Shown here: in pieces, positions 10,220 through 21,365 of the stretch
How the letters are laid out: the number at the start of each line of letters is the position of its first letter
Position numbering within the stretch: position 1 is the first letter of the stretch
DNA from: Euclidia mi
Taxonomy: Eukaryota > Arthropoda > Insecta > Lepidoptera > Erebidae
NCBI GenBank assembly: GCA_944739405.2
Contig: OX123183.2
Location: forward strand, 95,370,729 to 95,434,728
Reading direction: 5' to 3'
DNA: 64,000 nt
The notes under the pieces: generated by a model
Told to the model about the DNA's origin: nothing
The model's input: the letters and a program-made list of their open reading frames with translations, nothing else
The model's database searches: none
Translations under genes and position numbers: made by a program

Positions 10220-10860
10220 TAAAAAATTAATTTACTCCCGTCACGCATGCCACACTGCCATTGTGGTAAATTCGCGTAGCCCTGCCTCTAAGGGAGGTCA
10301 AGGACACCGCAGTGGTTTTAGTACGTAGGCCGAACTTACTTCGGGAGACGATTTCCAGCTGACTCCAAATCAACTTTGAGGTGAACTCAAAGAATGGTGG
10401 AGGCAGATCCACTGCCAGGGTTTCCCACTGCAACATCATAGGTGGCAAGTTAAAATATCAAAAGTCCCGCAGCGCGAATCAGTACACTTGAGCAATTACC
10501 AACGAGATTTACGCGACAACTGGGCGGTGGCGAGACTGTTATAATGTGAAAGTAGCTATTCTAAATTAGGCATACAGATTACTATGAAGGTAGAGATGTC
10601 CAGTTTTACAAACGAAAATTTGAATATGATGTACTAGCTGAGCCAGCAGTTACACCCGCGCTATTGAAGGTTACTGCACCGCACCCTTACAGCATGGCGT
10701 GATGTTATATATTGCCTTCCTCGATAAATGGGCCATCCAACACATATATTTATAATTATTCAAATCAAACAAGTGTTGCAGTAGTTCCTAAGATTAGCGC
10801 GTGCAACGTAATAAGCAAACTTCAGTTTTATGATATTGGGATAGATGTCTCACCTTTTTA
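10220..10860. repeat. Intron 5 of lipase A: repeat-derived sequence
   Basis: 10680-10850 matches the 5'-terminal region of lepidopteran Helitrons read backwards (GGCGTGATGTTATATATTGC, TTCCTCGATAAATGGGCCATCC, AGTTCCTAAGATTAGCGCG). 10225-10450 is GC-richer than its surroundings and repeat-like, but I do not recognise the family. Confidence 0.4.
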
Positions 10861-10972
10861 CAATAAATTATGAAACCGCAAATTGACTTGAATGTTTTAA
10901 GTTCATTTGTGTTTTATTGTATATTAATATAATATTAGATGACTAATAACGTTCTATATGCTTTATTTTCAG

Positions 10973-11018
10973 ATCTGGCATGTATCGAATCAACACCGTC
11001 ATAGCCTTCCCCTTTTAA
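10973..11018 (+). CDS. Lipase A exon 6 (C-terminus)
   Basis: Acceptor TTTTCAG|ATCTGG. It encodes SGMYRINTVIAFPF and stop TAA (11016-11018), colinear with gene B's NGIYRINTGRRFPF. A polyadenylation signal AATAAA follows at about 11107. Confidence 0.85.
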
Positions 11019-11314
11019 GGTCTATTTAAACCTTTTTTTAAACTTTCACTATTTGTACTCGTACTAATATTTATTAAATCGGTATATATCGTGTGAAATA
11101 TTGTAAAATAAAGGTAAAATACGTTTTATTTGCCCCGACCGACGATTCGGCGTGGGTGAATATTGACTTAAATAAGAAATATTTTTAATATTTTACACGA
11201 TATACACGATATAGACCAAATCAAATCAATATTAACATAATTATACATATATAGTCTTCAAGAATAAATTAAATTTGACTAAACAAGCTGTGTTATTTTA
11301 ACATTATATAATAG

Positions 11315-11470
11315 ACTAGCTGTTTCCCGCGGTTTCACCCGCGTCCTGATGGAACTACTTCGCGTACCCGGTAAATAATATAATAGCCTAAGTTACTCGT
11401 TGATACATCAGCTATCCGCCAGTGCAAGTCCCATCAAAATCTGTCTAGCCGTTCCAGAGATTAGATTTTA
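11315..11470 (-). mobile_element. Helitron 3'-end fragment
   Basis: It starts ACTAGCTGTTTCCCGCGG, the reverse complement of CCGCGGGAAACAGCTAGT, followed by TTTCACCCGCG and GAACTACTTCGCGTACCC, matching the 3' end of the element at 8150-8398 in opposite orientation. Confidence 0.6.
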
Positions 11471-11689
11471 TGTATACTATAAGATTTAATGTGAATGTAT
11501 CTTTAGAGCGACAATATACTTAGTTATAATTTGTTAGTTCAAATTAATTTTCATTATATTACACCTGCTTCTTTTCTCTCTGCACCACTCTAAGGTTGAC
11601 TTCGACATAATGCCCATGGCATTAAGTTCGCCTTTATAGTATTGTGTATACCTATAAAGATTTAATAAATAAATTAGCGAGAACAAACA

Positions 11690-12000
11690 GACAGACAGAA
11701 AGACAAAAATGGTAAAAAAATGTCATTTCAGTATTTGTACCGTGTATACATCCATATGCATTCAGTAAAAGCTGTTATTTTAATATTACAAACAGACACT
11801 CCAATTATATTTATGTGTATAAAATAGACTAAACTTCGCCCGCAGCTCCGTCCGCGTGGTACTATATCCTCCTTAGTTTTTTTCCAAAAATCCTCTCTTA
11901 GTGCTCTCCTACTACAGTTGTCAAGACACATAGATGCCTTTCAAAGTTCTTGGGTTTAGTTGTTTAGACTGTGCGCTGTGTATCAGTCAGTAATGAAATA
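11690..12000 (-). repeat. Helitron-like repeat fragment
   Basis: It holds CTTCGCCCGCAGCTCCGTCCGCG and CTCTCTTAGTGCTCTCCTAC plus GACTGTGCGCTGTGTATCAGTCAGTAA, which read on the minus strand as the ACTGACTGATACACAGCGCACAG block of the short Helitron family. Confidence 0.45.
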
Positions 12001-12006
12001 ACGTTA

Positions 12007-13078
12007 TATACAGCATGATTTGTAATTGCTCGTATTCCCTTCGGAGGGAGGTGATCCTAGGGAAATATTTTGACTATTCCTGGTAGCGAATTGGGCATTA
12101 TTTAATGGACAATTAATAACTCAGCATGTAATTTGAAAATAGAGCCAAAAAACCCAAAAAATATTCGAATAAAATAAAATAACGCCAGAAAAATGCAATT
12201 ATTGAAAAATAAATATATGTGGCATGTTATGTAATGTGTTGGAATAACTTCATGGTATTACCTGCTATCCAAAAAGGTATAATAGTCTTAGCCAGTTGGT
12301 GTAAAAGAGGAGGATTTTGACTCCCCTAAAAGAGTTTCCAAGATAAACATGACGTCCGGTACCAACTGGCTGAACATGCTCTTCGAGTCGCGGGACAAGT
12401 GAGAATTAAAACCTTAATTTGCATTTAAAGTATAAAAGACAGTGATGAGTTGATGAGTGAGTGAGTGAGCTTGGAACCCAAGACCCTCTGCATTTTGAAA
12501 GGTTGGTCTCTCTACTAGTAAATCACTGCTGATCGCAAAGCTTAATATTAAATACAGTAAAAATGTTCTGCCGAGGGAATCATCCAGAAGCACTTTTTTG
12601 AACAAAAGCGGCTATTTACTCAAAATTTACACCAAATAGCTAAGACTATTATACTTTTTTGGATAGTAGGTAATACCAGGAAGTTATTCCAACACTTTAC
12701 ATAACATGCCACATTTATTTTTATAAATAATTGCTTTTTTTGTGGCGTCATTTTATTTTATTTTAAATTTTTTTTCTGTGTTATTTGGCTCTATTTTCAA
12801 ATTCCATGCTGAGTTAGTGGTTTTATTTTATTTTAAAAGATGGGCAATTTAATTGTCCATTAAATAATGCCCAATTCGCTACCAGTAATAGTCAAAATAT
12901 TTTTTTTGAAGATGTTTATAACAATCATTTGGAATTTGCTCAAAAATCTTAAAAACCGTTTTATTCCAAACTGGTGCATTGTGGACCTCTATAATTATGT
13001 AGGGGGTAAAAATACTCCATTACGATCCTAGAATCACCTCCCGAAGGGAATACGAGCAATTACAAATCACTCTGTATA
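12007..13078. mobile_element. Foldback/MITE element with long inverted repeats, 1.07 kb
   Basis: The left end TATACAG.ATGATTTGTAATTGCTC is the inverse of the right end GAGCAATTACAAATCACTCTGTATA, flanked by TA. The inverted similarity continues for about 300 bp per side (CGTATTCCCTTCGGAGGGAG / CTCCCGAAGGGAATACG, GAATTGGGCATTATTTAATGGAC, GTGGCATGTTATGTAATGTG, TATAATAGTCTTAGC). The right arm carries about 130 bp of extra sequence. There is no transposase ORF, so it is non-autonomous. Confidence 0.7.
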
Positions 13079-13669
13079 TACTGATAAAAACAATTATATA
13101 TAGTCATAATTGAATAATTAAATAGACTATTCGTACTGATATATAGACAGTTTATTAGTTGTACGTCTGCGTTGCATGATAATTTTTTATCAAAAAACGA
13201 TAATGCTTTGAATTCTACAAATTGGCTATGTCCGCACAGGCGTGGCTTGTAATCTACAGGATAGCCTATTAAAATTTGTCCGCTAGTATTTTTAATAAAA
13301 TTATTCTTAATTGATTTTTGGGAAAACATTTCGTTCACTTGTTTTTTAAATAAAATATCGTCTACAGCACGGCAAGAGATATAAAAATTCTGAAAAATTA
13401 CGGTTGCCGTTAACCACCTGGCCGAACCTCCTTGCAGCCAGGTTTAAACAGGTATGATTTCGATACATTTATACGTTCATAACGTACATTTACGATTTAT
13501 ATATCAAATCAAAGCAATTTTTTCTAATTATTATAATAATTATATGGTTGCCTAATTAAATCCGGCCGCAAATAAGGGTTGCCAGCTGTTGAAGAAATAT
13601 TTAAAGTAGAGTGACAGGGTACTCGCCACAGTCACAAGTAGATAAGTATTATAAGTTTTTTTTTATTAA

Positions 13670-13830
13670 AAAGACCTGCCAAATTGACTTTACGCTGCCT
13701 GATGGTAAGCTGACAGCGAAGTCCTTGTGAAGGCCACCATCCCCAATTGCTGGTTAAGCAAGGTGACATGGCGGCCCTCACTTTGACGGCCTTGAGAGAT
13801 GCTTTTTCACGCCCCGCTTAAAGGACCCAC
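13670..13830. repeat. LINE-tail-like dispersed fragment
   Basis: The block AAATTGACTTTACGCTGCCTGATGGTAAGC...GTGAAGGCCACCATCCC resembles the 3' regions of lepidopteran LINEs. There is no ORF. Flanking DNA at 13081-13669 and 13831-14340 shows nothing recognisable. Confidence 0.35.
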
Positions 13831-14342
13831 TTATTTTAATAGATAAAAATCATGGTATTTAAACGTGAATTGATAGTTTTTTAATAAATTTTATAAATTC
13901 TGTCTTGGTGAAAACTGATATACATGAACTTTCAAAATCCTATAACTCAGCAGTATATGTTCCTAGCACAATAATGCTCGAACTAAAGTAGAAGATAAAA
14001 CCATGAAAAATACATTTTTACACTTTTTAATGCGTTATAATTAAAAATTTCCTAACTTATATCAGTTCTCAAAAATCCTAGCTTTAAAAAAAAGTGTTAA
14101 AAGATACAAGTCAAATTATATCCCTCGCTAAACGCCATATTTTTTGTCTTAATAAATACAAGTTTTAGAAAAATAATCATCGTTTATTAAACTTCTTCAA
14201 AATGAATAAATAACTCACATATTCATCACAATTCTTATCAAAGGTTATGGTCGGTATTATATTTTTTAGGATAATGATGAAGCTCAACTTCTATCTATAG
14301 GAACTTACAGTTTCACAAAAGTTGCAAGAAAATTGAAGTAGG

Positions 14343-15045
14343 TTACTTGAAAACTATGAAATGGCACGGTTTAATCTTTCCTGATTTAGTTGCATATTCC
14401 AACCCAGTGTTGCGAAATAGTTTTCCTTTGACTCTCTCTTCTCTTCTTTCTTTCATACTTTTTCTTGTTTTTTTCTTTTTCCCGTTATTGTTCATACCGT
14501 TACGTTTCCAAAAAGTGCACTCATGAGCATTCTCTGATGCACTGGTACTGACTCTCTGATGTGTTGGCGATGGTGTTTCAGGAACTGTAGCTATTTTAGG
14601 GATTCTCCGTCTTTTTACCGGCGTTCTGTCAATATCAGTGGAAGAGGAAGATTCATTGGTATCGCATATGTAATCATCGCTGCTAGATGATCCAAAATCA
14701 CCACCCAAAACACTTAAGTATTTTAGGAGGTATTTGGAGGCTTTCTCATTTGTTTGGACAGATACTGGACTCTGCTGTTCTTCAAAAGTAGTGACTGGAC
14801 ATTCGATGTGCTTTTTTTTTAAATCTTTATTGAAGGGACTTTGTCAACATTGACGATGGCGCCCCGTAATTCTTTTCTGAGTACGATTCTTCAATTGGTT
14901 CAGTCATATTGGATCCGGTGCCGTATTCATGGGTATTTCTACTTTTTTTTCAATATCCACCTTAACAAAATTTTGAGACGTTGTGTTTGCCGTATGATGA
15001 GTAGTTAAATCTATAATTTTATCAATTCGGAATTTTGGAAATGAT
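14343..15045 (-). pseudogene. Unrecognised, decayed basic/low-complexity protein gene
   Basis: On the minus strand an acceptor TTGTTTCAG (about 15050) opens a frame (ASFPKFRIDKIIDLTTH...) that stops near 14910. A second open stretch from about 14800 encodes a Ser/Asp-rich acidic run (GSSSSDDYICDTNESSSS), a basic patch KRRRIPK, a Lys/Arg-rich segment (KKKKTRKSMKERREERVKGK) and RNTGLEYATKSGKIKP, ending at 14343 beside a possible donor (CAA|GTAACC). The last motif resembles the RNxGxxYxxxxGK segment of many uncharacterised insect transposon-associated proteins. Stops between the parts imply decay. I do not know its function. Confidence 0.35.
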
Positions 15046-15411
15046 GCCTGAAACAAATCATGCGAAAAATAAGTTTATAATTATTTATGAAAGTTATAGC
15101 CAGTAATAAATAGTACATAGTAAATTAAGGTAGGTAGTCCTACATAATAGTAAGTAGTGTAGTTAGTAGTTTAATATAGTAGTTTAATAGATAGTCTGAT
15201 TAGATCCTAGTTTATTTATTGTATGCTTGCGGAGCAGAAGGAGATTGTGCTAGAGTAAGGTAAATAGATACCTACTCAAAACTATCAGCACGGTCACAAT
15301 TTAGGTATAGGTATTTCTAAGAGGCTAAAACGATACCTCTAATCAAAAAGGTATACATAAATCAAATGCAAAAAAAATCTCTACCTTGAGTGTAACTATG
15401 TGAAATCATGT

Positions 15412-15462
15412 GAAATCAGCAAGGCCCTACTACTTCACAGGAAGTAGAGCCTTGCTGATTTC
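15412..15462. repeat. Near-perfect hairpin, about 22-bp arms
   Basis: GAAATCAGCAAGGC followed by CCTACTACTTC pairs with GAAGTAG and AGCCTTGCTGATTTC with one or two bulges and a short loop. Confidence 0.8.
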
Positions 15463-15539
15463 AGCATGAATGGGCCGGCTCGACCGGGGAATTACTACCC
15501 TCTCACAGAAAATCGACGTAAAGTAACAGTACCTAAACT

Positions 15540-15740
15540 GTTGCGTTTCGTTCGGTGAGTGAGAGTGCTGGAGGACCTATCCCCTTTTCTTCTCCCTCAT
15601 CCCACTCCTCATCCTATCCCTTTTCCCAACCACAAGGGGCGGCAACGGACTTGTGACTCCTGTGGTGTTGCTTGTGTCCATGTGCGGCGGTAATTGCTTA
15701 CCATCAGGTGATCCTTCTGTCGCCTATTACTATTAAAAAA
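15540..15740 (+). mobile_element. 3' end of a LINE or SINE with A-tail
   Basis: GGCGGCAACGGACTTGTGAC, GTGGTGTTGCTTGTGTCCATG, CGGCGGTAATTGCTTACCATC and AGGTGATCC lead into an A-run at about 15734. This order is the usual 3' UTR of lepidopteran non-LTR retrotransposons. No coding part remains. Confidence 0.55.
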
Positions 15741-16856
15741 AAACTGTACGTCTAAATAACAATATTTAGTGCCAAGTGATATATTTCAATAATCATAGAC
15801 AGAAAATAAATAATATGAAATTTCGTGTAAAATGATATAACTTTCAACTTACGCGTCGCTCCATAGTAAATTCTGACGTGACCACACCTTGTCATAGCCG
15901 CAGCGACACTGGGGAACAGGTCCCGCGGCCCCCCTATCCCACATCACTTCACCCCTGCACACCCCCGCTTACGCCTGCCACCATTTTTATGTTCGAACTT
16001 GTATCACTTAGCACTTGTTATTACTTACTAATTTGTGATAAGTGTTACATTTTGAGATGTATTTCTTAGTAATACATCTCAAGATGTATCACTTAGCACA
16101 AAAAATGCATCAAATTGGTTTCAGATTGGTAGGTACATGTTAACTTGTACCCTTGTCTGCTTTCATAAAAGTTTGTTTAAAGTGATATAACTCTAGTTAT
16201 ATCAATATTCGCAAAAAAATACTGAAAAATGATATGTGAAAATTAATTCAATTCCTTTTATACCACAAAGCACGAAAAATTGCTTTTGAACCAGTTACAT
16301 AATGGGGTTATAACTCGACATATAGCAATATGCACTAAAATAATGCTAGTTGTATCACTTTTCACAAAATTATCTCCGAAACTATAGCAGATAGAAAAAC
16401 GCGAGTTATACCAAAAATATCGTATTTTTTTTCTGATCTTTTTTGTATAAAAAACTCAAAAAGAGTACAAGTTGATTTGTATCACCTTTCACAGGAGGCA
16501 CAGAGATGTACCGAACCTTTTCGTACGTGACGGTATCTGTTCTACCGCGTAAGCGTGGCACCTTAACCCGGCACGTGTTGTTCGGGATAGGAAAGGAGAG
16601 GGTGGGATAAGTTGAAAGAGTTCTTCTGACCACTCACCGTGATACAATCGGTAAAAGACAGCCATATTTTTGACATTTGATTCTTTAAATTTGTTTGCTA
16701 TCTCACACACAAACCGCAAAGCAGGACGAGATATCCTGCACTATAATTGATGTCCTCACCAAGAGACAACAATAATAGTGTATAATATATAATACTCATC
16801 ATTATAATAATCTTTATTAGCGTAAATGATCGTCTTAAATTTAATCAACAATGAAA

Positions 16857-16860
<4 letters not shown>
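15741..16860. other. No gene recognised; short hairpin at 16054-16080
   Basis: GAGATGTATT (16054-16063) pairs with AATACATCTC (16071-16080). The rest is AT-rich, with repeated 'TATCACTT' strings (15779, 16006, 16088, 16348, 16478) suggesting a degenerate repeat array. A GC-richer patch at 16490-16720 shows no convincing protein. Confidence 0.4.
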
Positions 16861-16861
<1 letters not shown>

Positions 16862-16899
<38 letters not shown>

Positions 16900-16942
16900 C
16901 AAAGCAGCAAAAAAGGCAAATGCCCATTTGTCTTCTTTGCTA
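16862..16942. repeat. (AT)n microsatellite plus adjacent hairpin
   Basis: An uninterrupted AT repeat occupies about 16864-16896. Next to it AGCAAAAAAGGCAAATG and CATTTGTCTTCTTTGCT (about 16906-16941) pair with two mismatches and a 2-nt loop. Confidence 0.75.
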
Positions 16943-17311
16943 TGATGATGATCTCATCTTATCCATTAATCTTCCTCAACTCAAATGACATTGTTACGAA
17001 TATTTTCGAAATTTTTATCTTATTAATCATACAAATCATTCCTAGCAACACGTCAACAAGACGACATAAATTGTTTTCCTCGAATATTTATATTTCTATT
17101 ATATATCATAGTTTTGGATTCATATATATATTTTTGACTACAAGAAATACTTCTTTACCTGAGAAACATACAATTATAACAAGAAACCATTTAAACCATT
17201 ATGAAAAGAAGATACAAATACATTGTTCAAGATGACGTCTAACGTCAATGACAAATCGTCTAAGAAAAGTGTAAATAAACTTATATAAGTACAACGAGGA
17301 GATGTTATGAT

Positions 17312-17965
17312 ATGTTGACAAGAGCTAGGGCAGCAGCTGCACGCAATACACCCCCAGACTCGTCGCTCAGCTCCACCTCACAGCCACCGGCACCTACAAC
17401 AGAGTTGTCGGCATTCATAGAGGCGTCGAGCTCGTCGGGCGACGAGTATTTCTCCCCGCCGACGTCGCCAACACCCGTACGCCGCCGTGGGAGAGGCCGG
17501 CCACCGCTACGCTTGGGACCCCGAGATCCACCGGTCTCGAACAGGGCTCCCGCTCCCGGTGGTAATGTGCACCGCATGAAATGGACTACAGCCATGAATG
17601 AAAACGTCATGCGGGCATATTTTGTGGCTACAGAGGGAGGTACCAACCTTACGGCGTATCGTGACCGCAAGCTGCCTCTGTTTCAGGGCTTGGAACCGGC
17701 TCTCAACGTTTCGGCACAGCGACTGTCGGATCAAGTGCGGGCTATCCAGCGCTGGCGCCTGCTGGTTGACGTTGCACTTGAGAGGCTACGCTCTGACTTA
17801 CTACGTAACCCTCCTATCCCTTCTTCTACGTGTAGCGATATACAAGTGTCAAATATTGTCAGAACGCAAAGGACTGTTGAAGAAGTGCATAGTAGGGATA
17901 CACAAGTAAGTACCCAGTACATAGATGAATTAAGGAGTACTTTGGAGTGCACTATTCGGGAGTAA
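17312..17965 (+). pseudogene. RLE-LINE ORF, N-terminal DNA-binding region
   Basis: This 217-codon segment has a Ser/Pro-rich start, an AT-hook-like RRRGRGRPPLRLG (about residues 57-69), then a Myb-like block MKWTTAMNENVMRAYF...LTAYRDRKLPLFQGL (about 88-128). It ends at TAA (17963-17965), but the same frame stays open beyond (RFVNTADRHRLPRLP) straight into the next segment, so the stop is a single nonsense change rather than an ORF boundary. Confidence 0.65.
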
Positions 17966-18004
17966 CGTTTTGTAAATACAGCAGATAGGCACCGCTTACC
18001 ACGT

Positions 18005-18706
18005 TTGCCCACACACAAGAAAAATATAGCGCTGGTGTGTGCCCTGGATTCACTATTGTCCACGTACTTAGACAATAGTGAAGATCTTAGCGATAGCCAC
18101 TCGATTCTGTACTGTGCGGCTGTTACAGCGTGTCGAGTGGCAGGTATTAAAATACCAGATGGTAGTAATACTGCCCCTCGAACCAATGCTGTACCGGCCT
18201 GGCAGTGCAGGATTGAGCGTCGTATCGCTGAGGCCAGGGTGCTCATCGGAAAGCTAATTTGCTTCAGGTCGGGCAATACAAGACCGAGAGTGATGCGTTT
18301 TGTGACTCGGGCGTTCTTAGGTACGGGCCTTAGTCGCCAAGAATACGAATCACGAGTCACAGAACGTATCGACTACCTGAAGCAAAAAGTTTGTGCGTGG
18401 GCAAATCGTATGAGACGGTACAAAAAGCGGGTGGACCGATACACCCAGAATAGGGCATTCCAAAAAGATGAAAGGTGGGTATATAGAAGTTGGGAGCTAA
18501 CTGATCCAAGTGTGGATGATGGGCATCTGCCGGATGCTGAGGCAACGATCGCTTTCTGGCGCAGCATTTGGTCGATGCCCATCAGCCACACTGAGGGTGA
18601 TTGGTTTGGGGATGTTAAGCGAGCATGTGAGGGAATACCCCAAATGCAGCGCGTAGCCATTGAAACAACGGATGTAGCTTGTGCAGTCCGTTCATTATCT
18701 AACTGA
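18005..18706 (+). pseudogene. RLE-LINE ORF, linker region
   Basis: It is in frame with the previous segment. It encodes PAWQCRIERRIAEARVLIGK, a Lys/Arg-rich coiled stretch (CAWANRMRRYKKRVDRY) and ATIAFWRSIWSMP, all familiar from lepidopteran LINE proteins preceding the RT domain. It ends at SLSN and TGA. The expected continuation NWKSAGP is interrupted by the hairpin at 18699-18745, and the stop is the Trp codon TGG changed to TGA within its left arm. Confidence 0.65.
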
Positions 18707-18745
18707 AAATCAGCGGGACGTCCAGTCCCGCTGATTTCCAGTTAG
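18699..18745. repeat. Inverted duplication inside LINE coding sequence, 21-bp arms
   Basis: 18699-18719 and 18725-18745 are reverse complements with one mismatch and a 5-nt loop. The left arm is normal coding sequence (LxNWKSAG) except TGG to TGA. The right arm is its inverted copy and still carries the complement of TGG. Coding resumes after it with GLHNFWLKWLRSAHARL. Confidence 0.9.
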
Positions 18746-19154
18746 TCCCCAGGACTGCACAACTTCTGGTTGAAGTGGCTACGTAGTGCCCATGCTCGGT
18801 TGGCATCCCAATTCCAGGCATCTTTGGAATCGGGCTTGATCCCAACTTTAATGACAACTGGTATCACTCACCTGCTCTTTAAGTCAGGCTGTACCACGGA
18901 CCCCAAAAATTATAGACCGATAACGTGTCTACCGACTGTATACATATAAAATTCTTACAGACATTTTGAGGACGAAGATGTTATCACATATAAAAAACAA
19001 TAACATTATGTCAGTGGCTCAAAATTGATGTAAGAATGGGGCCCGTGGTACAAAAGAGCTACTCCTATTTGACATGGCTATTAGCCAGCAGGTGCGTTGC
19101 AACTGAAATGATCTGGCGACATGCTGGATAGATTATAAGAAGGCCTACGACTCC

Positions 19155-19864
19155 GTGCCACATACTTGGCTCTTGAGGGTGCTGGAGTTATATAAAGTCG
19201 ATATAGCACTATGCACCTTCTTGAAGGCATGTATGGGGCAGTGGAGTACGGTCCTTTGCTATCCAGGGTGCCGGCAGATTCGCAATTGCGGTGCACCTCT
19301 AAAGATCGAACGGGGTATATTCCAAGGTGACAGTTTAAGTCCCTTGTGGTTTTGTCTAGCTCTGAATCCTCTCAGTACTTTGCTAGAGGGGTCTGGGCTA
19401 GGCTATCGGTTGCAGCGTAGGGGTCAAGTTATATCCCACCTCTTTTATATGGATAACCGTAAGTTATTTGCCCCCACCACTATCCAATTGACAGCGTTAC
19501 TAAAAGTAACTGAAACTTTTAGTAATTCTATCAAGATGGAAATTGGTGTGGATAAGTGTCGGTCATGCATGTAAAACGAGGTGGAATTGTGGAATCTGAT
19601 GGAATAGAGCTTTCAGATTCCACAAAACTTAGATCTCTATCTGCAACCGAGACTTACAAGTATCTGGGTATGTCGCAGGCCTTAGGTATTGTTGAGACTG
19701 CCATGAAACAATCATTGCAGCAGCGCTTATTTGACCGCCTGAAGAAAACACTGAAAAGTTTTTTACCAGGCGGCAACAGGGTTACAGCACTCAGTATTAC
19801 AGCCTATAATAGTTGGGCCATGCCAGTCTTAGCGTACTCCTTCGGCATACTCAGATGGACTTAA
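19155..19864 (+). pseudogene. RLE-LINE reverse transcriptase palm/thumb
   Basis: Two overlapping open stretches (19155-19574 and 19556-19864) joined by a frameshift near 19560. The RT motif FQGDSLSPLWFCLALNPL is intact. The active-site box reads FYMDNRKLFA instead of YMDD, so the second catalytic Asp is Asn. Then come DKCRS, the TYKYLGM box and the thumb sequence NSWAMPVLAYSFGILRWT before a stop at 19861-19863. DYKKAYDSVPHTW just upstream supplies the first catalytic Asp region. It could not be active as it stands. Confidence 0.75.
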
Positions 19865-19879
19865 TCAGAACTGGACGCC

Positions 19880-20943
19880 TTGGACAGAAAGGTCCGTTGT
19901 CTATTGACTGAATATCGTATGCATCATCCGCGTTCGTCACTAATTAGGTTGTACATCCTGCGGAAATGTGGTGGTCGTGGTTTCTTAAGTGCTAAGGACC
20001 TCCACAACCGCAAGGTGTACAATCTTAGAGAATATTTTCTCAAGACGGACACGGGTGTGCATCGTGATATTGTTGCTGTAGACAACGGACTTACCCCGTT
20101 GGGTCCGGCAAACGAGAGCTGGCGCAAACCTGTGGTACTAAGTATTGAAGAGCGCAGGGATGTATGGAAAGGCAAGGAGTTGCATGGACGTTTTTATCGG
20201 GCCTTACATAGATCTAATGTAGACTTCATGTCATCAGTTGCCTGGCTACGGTTTGGTGAACTATTTGCAGAGACCGAAGGTTTTGTTTGTGCAATTATGG
20301 ACGAAGTTGTCATAACGAACAACTACCGTAAGTATATTCTGAAGGATGGGACTGTTGACATATGTCGGGCGTGTCACCAGCTCGGGGAATCTCTCAGATA
20401 TATAGTTTCCGGTTGTTCTCGTCTTGCCAACGGCGAGTACTTGCACAGACACAATCAAGTAGCCAGGATCGTACATCAGTCGCTTGCCTTAAAATATAGC
20501 CTTGTACCTTTGAAGTACCGTACTACAGGTATGTGCCCGATCCAGTTCTCGAAAATGGCCGTGCCGCTATGTACTGGGATCGATCTATCATCGCCGATAG
20601 GAGTATCGTGGCTAACAAGCTCGATATCGTGGTGATAGATCGATCAGAACGCCTTGCAATGATCGTTGATGTCACTATTCCCCATGACGAGAAACTCGTG
20701 AAGGCCGAAAAAGACAAGGAAATCAAGTATTTGGACCTGGCTCACGAGATTGTCGACATGTGGGATGTGGACTCGGCGATCATTTTACCGATAGTCGTGT
20801 CAGTTAATGGTCTCATTGCCAAGAGCCTCGACCACCATCTCAAGAGGCTCTCGTTAGGCAGCTGGATCAAGTCCTCCATACAGAAGGCAGTATTGTTGGA
20901 CACAACACGCATAGTTCGGAGGTTCCTCTCTCTGGAGCCCTAA
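19880..20943 (+). pseudogene. RLE-LINE C-terminus with restriction-like endonuclease
   Basis: 19880-20635 encodes MHHPRSSLIRLYILRKCGGR and a Cys/His cluster (DICRACHQLGESLRYIVSGC); after a frameshift near 20530, 20533-20943 encodes the endonuclease region: YWDRSIIADRSIVANKLDIV, VDVTIPHDEKLVKAEKDKE with the D...D..K spacing expected of RLE, then LDLAHEIVDMWDVD and a final RIVRRFLSLEP. The frames overlap, and one indel separates them. Confidence 0.75.
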
Positions 20944-21365
20944 CCACCGGTAGCTTGGTCCCTGTGCCCGGTTCCGGTGGGTCTCCGTGGTCCTATTTTA
21001 TATGATTAAATTTTATTTCTATTTTTATTCAAATGATTTAATTATGTAAAATAAGACGATGAGAAAGTAATGAATAAAGAGGAATACAAATCATAGCAAT
21101 CAATCTGTGATTTTTTAATAATGGCACTGATACACCTAAGCATTCATATAAAGGTCATTATAAGGTTTAACTTATTACCAGTTTCATTACGGATCAAAAT
21201 CAAATCATCTTTTTTATAATGAATAGGATATGAAGTATTATCGTATTTTACGCAATATTTTTGAATTAATTAGGTTCTGACGAGCTTCTGTCAACGATAA
21301 CTGTAAGCGATATTTGAGTTCTAATGGATAATTTTCATTATTGTACAGAGGTTCAGTATTTCTGG

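Larger units (their letters stand above)
6762..11018 (+). pseudogene. Lipase A: secreted neutral-lipase-like gene lacking exon 1
   Basis: Pancreatic-lipase-superfamily gene without a PLAT domain. The exons seen are a fragment of exon 2 (6762-6835), exon 3 (7814-7959), exon 4 (9236-9481), exon 5 (9595-9934) and exon 6 (10973-11018, stop TAA). All internal junctions are GT-AG and in phase with gene B. The oxyanion-side motif is LVHGHRGS. The nucleophile elbow is VGFNIGAHIAG, so the GxSxG serine is Asn. The Asp of GLDPS and the His of CSHNRAYE remain. Comparison with gene C shows that promoter, ATG, signal-peptide exon and the start of exon 2 are deleted, and an in-frame TAG (6759-6761) abuts the remaining exon 2. 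It is probably a recent 5'-truncated pseudogene unless it uses a distant first exon. Confidence 0.8.
17285..20990 (+). mobile_element. RLE-type non-LTR retrotransposon (R4/Dong-like), decayed
   Basis: One long former ORF is now broken by an in-frame stop, a hairpin insertion and several frameshifts. Order: AT-hook and Myb-like N-terminus (17312-17965), linker (18005-18706), degraded RT fingers (18750-19150), RT palm and thumb (19155-19864), C-terminal region with a Cys/His cluster and a restriction-like endonuclease (19880-20943). A C-terminal PD..D..K endonuclease without an N-terminal APE places it among R2/R4/NeSL-type LINEs; R4/Dong-like is my best guess. The short GC-rich tail after 20943 may be the 3' UTR. 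It lies next to the truncated end of the old gypsy element. Confidence 0.75.

Noticed and set aside
16942..17235. 97-codon Ile/Phe-rich open frame
   Set aside because: Composition matches AT-rich non-coding DNA beside an (AT)n microsatellite; no motif, homologue or splice context.
17305..18660. Long minus-strand open frames opposite the RLE-LINE
   Set aside because: They are antisense shadows of the + strand ORF, which has recognisable AT-hook, linker and RT motifs.
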